From Lentisphaeria bacterium (GTDB taxonomy: Bacteria > Verrucomicrobiota > Lentisphaeria > Oligosphaerales > Oligosphaeraceae): a stretch of 5,442 nucleotides of DNA. This document shows, piece after piece, positions 1-5,355 of this stretch. The notes under the pieces were generated by a model that was not told the origin of the DNA, ran no database searches, and saw only the letters and a program-made list of their open reading frames with translations. Positions within the stretch are counted from its first letter, which is position 1, and every line of letters starts with the position of its first letter. Both the position numbers and the translations under genes were made by a program. Location: assembly GCA_016303095.1 (NCBI GenBank), contig JAEDMH010000142.1, positions 1 through 5,442 of the forward strand, written 5' to 3'.

Positions 1-24
1 TTTCTGTAGTAGAGGAGGACATTG

Positions 25-55
25 GCGCCCCTTATGGCAAGGGGAGCGATTTTTT
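25..55 (+). terminator. Intrinsic terminator of an upstream gene outside the window
   Basis: CCCCTT (28-33) pairs with AAGGGG (39-44) around a 5-base loop. GC (25-26) can pair with GC (46-47) across a G/A mismatch. A run of six T follows at 50-55 and then CTTT. Hairpin plus T-run is the standard rho-independent form on the plus strand, so it probably ends a gene left of position 1. It ends only about 30 bases before the sigma factor start, so any separate promoter for that gene must overlap this terminator, or the gene is reached by readthrough. I found no convincing -35/-10 pair in the gap. Confidence 0.6.
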
Positions 56-86
56 CTTTCGAGTATCCCCGCGACGGAATCACAAC

Positions 87-695
87 ATGGCATTTACCAC
101 AAAAAAATCGATGTTGGCCCGGGTGCGGATGGGGGACGAGATTTCCTGGAAGGAGTTCTACGAGACCTATCGTCCTCTCGTGTACCTGGTGGGGAAGGAC
201 TGTGGATTGAATCCCTCGGAGAACGAGGAGTTGATCCAGTGTGTGATGTGCGAGATTTTCCAGAAGGACATAGTGGGGAAATACGATCCCGACCATGTTC
301 CGGAGCACATTTCCTTCCAATATGACGAGGCCAAGGGGCGTTTTCGCCACTATTTCCGGGGCATCGTCCGGAATCAGGCGTTGAAGATTTACCATTCTCG
401 TTGGGGGTACAAGTGTTTGGACGAGGTGTCCGAGCCCGTGTATTGCCAGCGTCTGGAAGCCTCCTGGAGCGAGAATTGGCGTCGCCACGTGTTGCATCAG
501 GCCCTTACCGAGCTTCGCCAGAAGGTTCAGCCCTCCACCTATTCGGCCTTTGACCTGTACGCCCTTCAGAATCGTCCGGTGAAGGAGGTGTCGAAGGTGC
601 TGAATCTGTCGGTGGATTCCGTCTATGTTGCCAAGAACCGCTGTGTGGCGGCATTGAAGCAGATCATTGCCAAGATAGAGAAAGACGAGAAATGA
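87..695 (+). CDS. ECF-like sigma-70 family RNA polymerase sigma factor
   Basis: A 202-residue protein with the two-domain layout of an extracytoplasmic-function-type sigma factor, which directs RNA polymerase to a dedicated promoter set. Region 2 spans about residues 10-105: the core-binding part has SMLARVRMGDEISWKEFY (8-25), and the region 2.3/2.4-like stretch runs from YDEAKGRFRHYF (79-90) to about 105. Region 4 spans about 133-195, with a helix-turn-helix at 163-190 (RPVKEVSKVLNLS...). There is no extra C-terminal domain. The ATG at 87 is chosen because family members begin a few residues before the SLL/SML..V..GDE motif; no Shine-Dalgarno precedes it. The stop overlaps the next start as ATGA, so the two genes should be translationally coupled. 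Six cysteines (39, 52, 55, 110, 120, 186), including CxxC at 52-55, are many for such a protein. The family call is firm; the regulon and signal are unknown. The style of the motifs resembles Lentisphaerota/PVC sigma factors. Confidence 0.88.
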   Translation: MAFTTKKSMLARVRMGDEISWKEFYETYRPLVYLVGKDCGLNPSENEELIQCVMCEIFQKDIVGKYDPDHVPEHISFQYDEAKGRFRHYFRGIVRNQALKIYHSRWGYKCLDEVSEPVYCQRLEASWSENWRRHVLHQALTELRQKVQPSTYSAFDLYALQNRPVKEVSKVLNLSVDSVYVAKNRCVAALKQIIAKIEKDEK

Positions 696-901
696 GACAC
701 TACACCCAAGACGAATTGGATCTCTTCCGGCATAAGGAGATGTCCGTTCTGGGGCGCATCAACTGCGCCTCCCATCTGAAAGAATGCCCGAAATGTGCGA
801 AACTCCTGGAGGAGTTGGAGGAAAACGACAAATTGCTCCAGGAAGTGCGGAATAGCGTGCAGAGTTTTCAAACGGTGGAGACGGAGGGGCACCTGTCCTA
901 A
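692..901 (+). CDS. Small zinc-finger (ZAS-like) protein, probable anti-sigma factor
   Basis: A 69-residue protein with C25-x2-H28-x3-C32-x2-C35. The H-x3-C-x2-C core is the signature of zinc-binding anti-sigma (ZAS) domains. C25 or H14 could be the fourth metal ligand. A charged, helical and possibly coiled stretch follows (about 37-60: AKLLEELEENDKLLQEV). There is no membrane segment or signal peptide, so it should be cytosolic. It starts inside the stop of the sigma factor gene (ATGA, 692-695), the usual arrangement for a cognate sigma/anti-sigma pair, and the unit ends in a terminator about 50 bases later. Seen: the motif and the coupling. Known: ZAS domains wrap around their sigma factor and block polymerase binding. 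Inferred: that this one does the same. It is shorter than most anti-sigma factors because nothing follows the ZAS part. It could instead be another small zinc-finger regulator. Confidence 0.78.
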   Translation: MRHYTQDELDLFRHKEMSVLGRINCASHLKECPKCAKLLEELEENDKLLQEVRNSVQSFQTVETEGHLS

Positions 902-947
902 GGAAGGAGAGGGGGGCAAGGAGGGAGGGGAGTTCCCTGGAATAGGG

Positions 948-992
948 GCGGCGAGGAGAGAGGAGAGGACTCTTTTCTCGCCGCATTTTTTT
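948..992 (+). terminator. Intrinsic terminator of the sigma factor unit, in the convergent gap
   Basis: GCGGCGAG (948-955) pairs perfectly with CTCGCCGC (977-984). The stem continues inward to 961/971 through A-U and G-C pairs and two G-U wobbles, giving about 14 pairs with a 9-base loop (962-970). A T-run (986-992) follows directly after one A. This is a strong rho-independent terminator in the plus direction. On the minus strand the wobbles become A/C mismatches and no T-run follows the stem, so it should stop minus-strand transcripts less well, although it lies about 10 bases past the exonuclease stop codon. Confidence 0.82.
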
Positions 993-993
993 A

Positions 994-1902
994 TCATTCA
1001 TCCAGGCCCATGTCCAGCGTGAGTTGCCGGGGGAGGGCATGGCGTTGGATCTCCTCCTGAAGGGAGCGAAAATCCTCCTGTTGGCATAGGGTGGAGAGGC
1101 GTTTCCAGTCTGGGGGCTGGCGTCGGATGGTTTCCAGTCCCCGCCAGGATTCTGGAAGGAGATCGTCCAGTCGGACCAGTTCCCGATTTTGGAGGAGGTG
1201 TTCCTTTTCCGTCCGGAGGGCTTCCTTCACCTTTCCCGGGTCCAGTTCCTGCCAGTGTTCCAAGATGCCGTCGATGGAGTCCCATTGGGCCAGGAGGCGT
1301 GCGGCGGTTTTGGGGCCGCATCCGGGGATTCCCTGGATATTGTCCGCCTTATCCCCCAGGAGAGCAAGATAATCACAGAGTTGCCGGGGAGGGACGCCGT
1401 ATTTTTCCTGGATTTCCTTTTCCCCGTAGCGGTTCCATTTGCCTCCCTTTTCCGGGCGGAGCAATTGGACGCATCCATCCTGCACCAGTTGCCCCAGATC
1501 CTTGTCTGCGGTGAGAATCGTCACGGAGCAGTTTTCCCGTTGTCGGGCGATGGCGGCCAGGAGATCATCGGCCTCCACCCCTTCCCGTTGCAGCAGGGGC
1601 CATCCGAAGGCTTCGGCCCATTGGCGGATGCGGGGAACCTGGGCGCGGAGTTCCTGGGGCATGGGGGGGCGTTGGGCCTTGTATTCTGGGAGCAGGGCGG
1701 TGCGTCGCTGGCATTTTCCGCAGTCGAAGACCAGGGCACCGAACTCCGAGGGAAACTCCCGATTCAGCTGCAGGAAGAGTTTCGCCATGCCGAAGAGGGC
1801 ATTGGTGGGGTCTCCCTTGTGGTTGCTCATCGCCTGGGGAGGGAGAGCATGGAAGAGCCGGAAGATCTGGGAATAGGCGTCGATGAGAAAAATCCGTGAC
1901 AT
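994..1902 (-). CDS. Stand-alone 5'-3' exonuclease / flap endonuclease (PolA N-terminal domain family)
   Basis: A 302-residue protein matching the 5' nuclease domain of DNA polymerase I with no polymerase part. Such enzymes remove RNA primers and 5' flaps during lagging-strand synthesis and repair, using divalent metal ions. Every acidic site expected of an active enzyme is present: D8 (LIDAY), D60 (VFD), E110/D112/D113 (VEADD), D133/D135 (TADKD) and D184/D187 (GDKADN). The basic arch motif EYKAQRPPMP lies at 73-82, and the helix-3-turn-helix DNA-binding motif at about 183-205 (IQGIPGCGPKTAARLL). The C-terminus, after residue 260, is variable and ends QLTLDMGLDE. The ATG at 1902 starts directly before the conserved β-strand RIFLIDAY. 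It is the last gene of the pheT-rsmI operon, 20 bases after rsmI. It could supply the activity in trans to a polymerase lacking it, or be a paralog such as the ExoIX/Xni type; the intact acidic cluster favours an active enzyme. Confidence 0.87.
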   Translation of the reverse strand: MSRIFLIDAYSQIFRLFHALPPQAMSNHKGDPTNALFGMAKLFLQLNREFPSEFGALVFDCGKCQRRTALLPEYKAQRPPMPQELRAQVPRIRQWAEAFGWPLLQREGVEADDLLAAIARQRENCSVTILTADKDLGQLVQDGCVQLLRPEKGGKWNRYGEKEIQEKYGVPPRQLCDYLALLGDKADNIQGIPGCGPKTAARLLAQWDSIDGILEHWQELDPGKVKEALRTEKEHLLQNRELVRLDDLLPESWRGLETIRRQPPDWKRLSTLCQQEDFRSLQEEIQRHALPRQLTLDMGLDE

Positions 1903-1922
1903 GGGGACAGGGCTTCTCCTAC

Positions 1923-2642
1923 TTACTCCGAAGTCTCGGGGGAAATCTCATCGCCCATTTCCTTGGGATCAAAGCCCCGGATGACAATGACCGCCTCCCC
2001 CTTGGGGGGAGTCTCCTGGAAGGTGGCGGCCAATTGGGAAAGGGGACCCCGGAGGGTGCGTTGAAACTGCTTGGTCAATTCCAGGCAGACAGCGGCAGGA
2101 CGGTCTCCCAGGACTTCCCGGGCTTCTTCCAGAAATTTGCCCACCCGGAAGGGGGATTCATAGAAAATGAGCGTGTGGCGGGACTGGGCGTCCTCTGCCA
2201 AGAAACTCCGGCGATGGCCGGGCTTGCGGGGAGGAAAGCCCTTGAAGAGATAGCTGGAGGGGGGGAGGCCCGAGGCGATGAGGGCAAGAGGAACGGCGCT
2301 GGGGCCGGGGATCACGTCAATCTGGTGGCCAGCGGCAATGGCGGCGGTCACCGCGGGATATCCGGGATCGCTCACCAAGGGGTATCCGGCGTCGCTGCAC
2401 AAGCCCACCTTTTTCCCTTGGTTCAGCCATTCCACAATGCGTTGCGCCATGGCCCGCTCGTTGTGTTCGTGGTTCGCCACATAGAGGGCGGGGCGGGGAA
2501 TGCCCAGAAGGCTGACCAGTTGGCCGGTGTGCCGGGTGTCTTCGCAGCAGAGGATTTCCTGGGCGGAGAGGGCCTCCCGAACCCGGGGAGAGACATCTCC
2601 CAAGTTTCCGATGGGGGTGGCGATGATCGTCAGGGTGCCCAT
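1923..2642 (-). CDS. rsmI: 16S rRNA (cytidine1402-2'-O)-methyltransferase RsmI
   Basis: A 239-residue member of the tetrapyrrole-methylase-fold family. RsmI transfers a methyl group from S-adenosylmethionine to the 2'-O of C1402 in the 30S decoding centre. Recognisable motifs are ATPIGNLGD (8-16), EDTRHT (34-39), the SAM-binding GLCSDAGYPLVSDPG (80-94), VIPGPSA (110-116), FKGFPPRK (133-140), FYESPFRV (160-167) and KGEAVIVIRG (214-223). Two positions differ from the common forms: Y87 in SDAGYP (usually T) and F165 in FYESPFR (usually H in FYEAPHR). At 239 residues it is shorter than the roughly 285-residue E. coli form, and it stops soon after the catalytic fold, so the C-terminal extension is absent. 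It starts 28 bases after pheT and has no visible Shine-Dalgarno, so translation may depend on coupling within the operon. Identity is very likely. Confidence 0.93.
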   Translation of the reverse strand: MGTLTIIATPIGNLGDVSPRVREALSAQEILCCEDTRHTGQLVSLLGIPRPALYVANHEHNERAMAQRIVEWLNQGKKVGLCSDAGYPLVSDPGYPAVTAAIAAGHQIDVIPGPSAVPLALIASGLPPSSYLFKGFPPRKPGHRRSFLAEDAQSRHTLIFYESPFRVGKFLEEAREVLGDRPAAVCLELTKQFQRTLRGPLSQLAATFQETPPKGEAVIVIRGFDPKEMGDEISPETSE

Positions 2643-2670
2643 GAGGCTATCTCACCGGGGAAGGGGCTGC

Positions 2671-5064
2671 CTACCGGAGTTCCACGCCCAGCTTCTTCAC
2701 CAGTCCCTGGCGCAACTTTTCCTGAAGTTGGTTCACCTCGTCATCGGTGAGCGTGCGCTGGGGGTCCTGATAGGTGACCGTATAGGCCATGGAGCGCTTT
2801 CCCTCCCCCAGGACCTTGTCGTCTTGGAAGAGGTCAAAGAGGGCCACGGCGGACACCTTGTCGATTTTCAGGGAGCGGATGGCATCCAACACCTGTTGAT
2901 TGGTGAGGGCCGCGGGGGCCACGAAGGAGATGTCCCGTTCCACCCCGGGAAAATGGGGAAGCTCCTGGAATTTTTTGGCGGGGTGGGGGGCATTGGCCAC
3001 GGCCTCCACGTCGATGAGGGCCAGGAAGAGGGGATTGCGGAGGCGCATTCCCTTGGTGAGGACAGGGGCGGCGGCACCCAGGTAGGCCAGCACCTTCTTG
3101 TTCTTGGCCACGATCCGGGCGCAGGCTCCCTTCTGGAAAGCGGGATGCTCCGCCACCTCGCAACGGGTGAAGCCCGCCAGCTGGCAGTCGTCCAAATAGC
3201 TCTCCACCATGCCCTTCAGATCGTAGAAGTCCTGGGCCTCCCCCTTCTCCTTGCCATAGCGTTCGGGATGGCGGCATCCGGTGAGGGCGATGCCCGCCTG
3301 GAGGCGTTCCACGGGGGCCTCGTTCTCCCGGAGGAAGATCCGTCCCATCTCGAAGAGGGAGAGGTCGTGCTGGTTATGGGCCACATTGTGGGCCACCACC
3401 TGGAGGAGTCCGGGCAGGAGGGTGGGGCGGAGGAAGGCGGTGTCCTGGGAGATGGGGTTGGCCACCTGGAGGAGTTGTTCGGGAGTCAGAGCCGTGCCCG
3501 CCAGGCACTGGCTCTGGGACCACAGGGTGTAGTTCATCACCTCGTCCAGTCCCAGGGACATCAGGCGGTGGCGGGTGTCTTCCTGGAGGAGATAGCAATC
3601 GTCCTTGGCGCTGCCTCCCAGGGCGGCCACGGGAGTGGCTTCGGGAATGGCGTCCAGCCCGGTCATCTGGGCCACTTCCTCGGCCAGATCCACAGGAGCA
3701 TGGAGGTCGAAGCGCCACCAGGGAGTTTGGACGGTGACCTCGTCTCCCTCTTGACGGGTGACCTGGATGCCCCGGCGATTCAGGAGGGAAGCCACCTCTT
3801 CCGGGGTGAGGGAGAGCCCCAGCAAATCGTTGATGTTCCGGGTGCTGGCGGTGATAGTTTCGCTCTTCCAGGGTCTGGGATAGCAGTCGATGGGATCGCC
3901 CACCTGGGTGGCGCCGGCCAGTTGGCAAAGGAGGCTGGCGGCTCGTTCGCTGGCCAGGGCGCAGGTTTCAGGCGCCACGCCCCGCTCGTAGGTGTAGCTG
4001 GCGTCGGTGGCCTTGCCCAGATTCCGGGAGGAGAGGCGGATGTTGGTGCGGTCGAAGGCGGCGGCCTCCAAGAGGACGGTGGTGGTCTTGTCGGTGATCA
4101 TGGAGTTTTCGCCTCCCATGATGCCGGCCAGGGCCACTCCCTTTTCCCCATCGGCAATGAGGAGATTCTCCGGCGTCAGCGTCAGTTTGGTGCCGTCCAA
4201 GGTAGTGATGCCTTCGCCCTCCTGGGCACGGCGGACGATGATCTGGCGCCCCGCCAGGTTCTCCAGGTCGAAGGCGTGGAGGGGCTGGCCGTATTCCAGC
4301 ATGATGTAGTTGGTGATGTCCACCACGTTGTTGATGGAGCGCAGGCCCACGGCTTCCAGGCGTTCCCGCATCCAGTCGGGGGAGGGGCCCACCGTCACGT
4401 TTTCAAAGACCCGCCCGATGTAGCGGGGGCAGAACTCGGGGGCGTCGATGCGGATGGAGGCGGCGGGTTCGGCGGGGCGGACCTTCACGGGGTTGGGAGG
4501 CAGACTCAGGGAATTTCCGGTGAGGGCGCAGATTTCCCGGGCCACGCCCACATGGGAGAGCCAGTCCGGCCGGTTGGGGGTGACTTCCCAGTCAATGACG
4601 GTGTCCCCGCTGAACAGCTCCCGCACGGAGATGCCCAAGGGCGTGTCCTCGGGCAGGATCAACAGTCCGTTGTGATCCTGGGAGAGGCCCAGCTCCCGGG
4701 CGGAACACATCATGCCGCAGGAATCCACCCCCCGCAACTTGCTCTTCTTGATGACAAAGCCCTCGCCAAAATCCGTGCCCAGGGTGGCTAGGGGAACAAT
4801 TTTGCCTGCGTCACAGTTGGGGGCGCCGCAGACGATTTGGACGGGTTCGCCGGTGCCGGGATCCACCATGCAGATGCTCATGTGGTCGGAGTTGGGATGG
4901 GGCTCCCGGGAGAGAATCCTTGCGGTGATGACCCCCTGGGGGATGGAGCCCGTCTCCTCAATGCTTTCCGGCTCCAGTCCCACGGTGGTGAGGCGATCCG
5001 CCAATTCCTGGGCGCTCCAGGGGATGTCCGTGTAGTCGCGAAGCCATTTCAGAGAAGTTTTCAT
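2671..5064 (-). CDS. pheT: Phenylalanine-tRNA ligase beta subunit
   Basis: A full-length 797-residue beta subunit of bacterial PheRS (α2β2), which charges tRNA-Phe. The domains appear in the expected order: N-terminal B1 (MKTSLKWLRDYTDI...), an OB-fold tRNA-binding B2 domain at about 39-150 (VCGAPN 78-83; LRGVDSCGMMCSARELGL 110-127), TPNRPDWLS at 162-170, the B3/B4 editing module at about 210-370 (NNVVDITNY 245-253, GQPLHAFD 259-266, AGIMGG 313-318), B5 at about 400-470, the inactive synthetase-like core B6/B7 at about 485-690 (NPIS, LRPTLLPGLL, FEMGRIF) and the C-terminal ferredoxin-fold anticodon-binding domain at about 703-797 (FPGVERDISF). The start is the ATG before the universally placed MK.S..WL. 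It heads the pheT-rsmI-exonuclease operon. pheS is not within the 378 bases upstream, so it must lie farther away or elsewhere. No Shine-Dalgarno is visible; the leader is pyrimidine-rich with a hairpin at 5101-5142. Confidence 0.97.
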   Translation of the reverse strand: MKTSLKWLRDYTDIPWSAQELADRLTTVGLEPESIEETGSIPQGVITARILSREPHPNSDHMSICMVDPGTGEPVQIVCGAPNCDAGKIVPLATLGTDFGEGFVIKKSKLRGVDSCGMMCSARELGLSQDHNGLLILPEDTPLGISVRELFSGDTVIDWEVTPNRPDWLSHVGVAREICALTGNSLSLPPNPVKVRPAEPAASIRIDAPEFCPRYIGRVFENVTVGPSPDWMRERLEAVGLRSINNVVDITNYIMLEYGQPLHAFDLENLAGRQIIVRRAQEGEGITTLDGTKLTLTPENLLIADGEKGVALAGIMGGENSMITDKTTTVLLEAAAFDRTNIRLSSRNLGKATDASYTYERGVAPETCALASERAASLLCQLAGATQVGDPIDCYPRPWKSETITASTRNINDLLGLSLTPEEVASLLNRRGIQVTRQEGDEVTVQTPWWRFDLHAPVDLAEEVAQMTGLDAIPEATPVAALGGSAKDDCYLLQEDTRHRLMSLGLDEVMNYTLWSQSQCLAGTALTPEQLLQVANPISQDTAFLRPTLLPGLLQVVAHNVAHNQHDLSLFEMGRIFLRENEAPVERLQAGIALTGCRHPERYGKEKGEAQDFYDLKGMVESYLDDCQLAGFTRCEVAEHPAFQKGACARIVAKNKKVLAYLGAAAPVLTKGMRLRNPLFLALIDVEAVANAPHPAKKFQELPHFPGVERDISFVAPAALTNQQVLDAIRSLKIDKVSAVALFDLFQDDKVLGEGKRSMAYTVTYQDPQRTLTDDEVNQLQEKLRQGLVKKLGVELR

Positions 5065-5100
5065 AGGAGGAGCAGCAACGGAAAAAGGGAGAGAGGGGAG

Positions 5101-5142
5101 AGCCCTTTCCTCCCCGGGAGATCAGGAGGGGAAAAAAGGGCT
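5101..5142 (-). promoter_or_regulatory. Hairpin in the pheT leader
   Basis: Read on the minus strand, AGCCCTTT (5142-5135) pairs with AAAGGGCT (5108-5101), and CCTCC (5129-5125) pairs with GGAGG (5113-5109). This leaves a 5-base bulge on one side and an 11-base loop. The structure ends 36 bases before the pheT start. Its 3' arm contains the only GGAGG of the leader, paired in the stem and too far from the ATG to serve as its ribosome site. A short T-run (5083-5087) follows about 13 bases later, too far for a normal terminator. Whether it controls pheT is unknown; no T-box signature motif is evident. Confidence 0.4.
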
Positions 5143-5177
5143 TTCCTAGGGGAAAAAGGAGATAAGAAATGAGGGGT

Positions 5178-5185
5178 ACTATAAT
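5178..5185. promoter_or_regulatory. Possible -10 box(es), both directions
   Basis: Plus strand 5180-5185 is an exact TATAAT. The minus strand of 5178-5183 reads TATAGT, one change from consensus. Neither has a good TTGACA-like -35 box at 16-18 bases, and the plus-strand box is not of the extended TGn type. The plus-strand reading would start an RNA near 5192. The minus-strand reading would start pheT transcription near 5171, which would include the 5101-5142 hairpin. Only the -10 match supports this. Confidence 0.22.
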
Positions 5186-5282
5186 CGTCAGCAGGCAGAC
5201 GGCCCCACGGGATCCGGGCAAATCAGCACGACAGGAAAGACAGGTCAAGTACGCTGCCGCTTTCCCTGGGAACGCACAGAGA

Positions 5283-5322
5283 GAAAACACGGATAGCACG
5301 GAAGGGCGGTTCGTGCTATCCG
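5283..5322 (-). terminator. Minus-strand terminator-like hairpin
   Basis: An 11-bp perfect inverted repeat, CGGATAGCACG (5290-5300) and CGTGCTATCCG (5312-5322), has an 11-base loop. On the minus strand the stem is followed directly by TGTTTTCTC, a moderate T-rich tail. This fits an intrinsic terminator for a minus-strand gene right of the window. It would isolate the pheT operon from upstream transcription and imply that pheT has its own promoter between here and 5065. Confidence 0.45.
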
Positions 5323-5344
5323 CACGTCCCGCTTTGTTTTTTTT
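5304..5344 (+). terminator. Plus-strand intrinsic terminator overlapping the minus one
   Basis: CGTGC (5312-5316) pairs with GCACG (5322-5326). Past a 2x2 internal loop, GCGG (5306-5309) pairs with CCGC (5329-5332), with two G-U pairs possible below. TTTG and then eight T (5337-5344) follow immediately. This is a plausible rho-independent terminator for an RNA starting to the left on the plus strand. It shares bases 5312-5316 and 5322 with the longer 11-bp repeat, so the two structures cannot form together in one RNA. Confidence 0.5.
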
Positions 5345-5355
5345 GGGGGGCAAGT

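Larger units (their letters stand above)
5186..5344 (+). ncRNA. Candidate small structured RNA or attenuated leader
   Basis: A region of about 155 bases lies between a TATAAT box (5180-5185) and a hairpin with an 8-T run (5304-5344) on the plus strand. Internal pairing is plausible: GGCAG (5194-5198) with CTGCC (5254-5258), or alternatively GGAAAG (5234-5239) with CTTTCC (5260-5265). The motif GACAGG is repeated (5230-5235 and 5239-5244). I compared it by eye with 4.5S/SRP RNA, RNase P RNA, tmRNA and 6S RNA and did not find their diagnostic motifs. It could be a novel small RNA, a leader for a gene right of the window, or simply spacer. Support is limited to the promoter-like and terminator-like ends. 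Confidence 0.25.

Noticed and set aside
22..210. 62-codon plus-strand frame from a TTG preceded by GGAGG
   Set aside because: It contains the upstream terminator and overlaps the sigma factor in another frame; no family resemblance.
623..1040. Minus-strand open frames of 124 and 93 codons across the convergent junction
   Set aside because: They overlap the zinc-finger gene and the end of the exonuclease, and pass through the terminator. Their composition is Pro/Ser-rich, as expected from the complement of a purine tract.
1189..4791. Three long plus-strand open frames (1189-1899, 1896-2750, 2500-4791, the last 763 codons), nearly end to end and opposite the pheT operon
   Set aside because: They lie antisense to three genes with clear family motifs. 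Their translations are rich in G, H, V and L repeats typical of the complement of GC-rich codons, and show no recognisable domain. The length follows from rarity of TTA, CTA and TCA codons in the real genes.
5065..5170. T-box riboswitch controlling pheT
   Set aside because: No T-box consensus and no specifier-type stem preceding a terminator were seen; the hairpin at 5101-5142 lacks an adjacent T-run.
5220..5248. TTGACC on the minus strand (5248-5243) as a -35 box for pheT
   Set aside because: At 16-18 bases downstream the candidate -10 (TGATTT or neighbours) matches TATAAT poorly.
5186..5344. Known housekeeping RNA (4.5S/SRP, RNase P, tmRNA, 6S) or tRNA
   Set aside because: The hallmark motifs, such as the SRP GGAAGGAAGCAGCC-type loop, RNase P P4 segments or tmRNA ends, are not present, and no cloverleaf with a TΨC loop was found.
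4958..5353. Minus-strand frame that might extend pheT upstream
   Set aside because: It is in a different reading frame from pheT, and pheT already starts at the normal family position.
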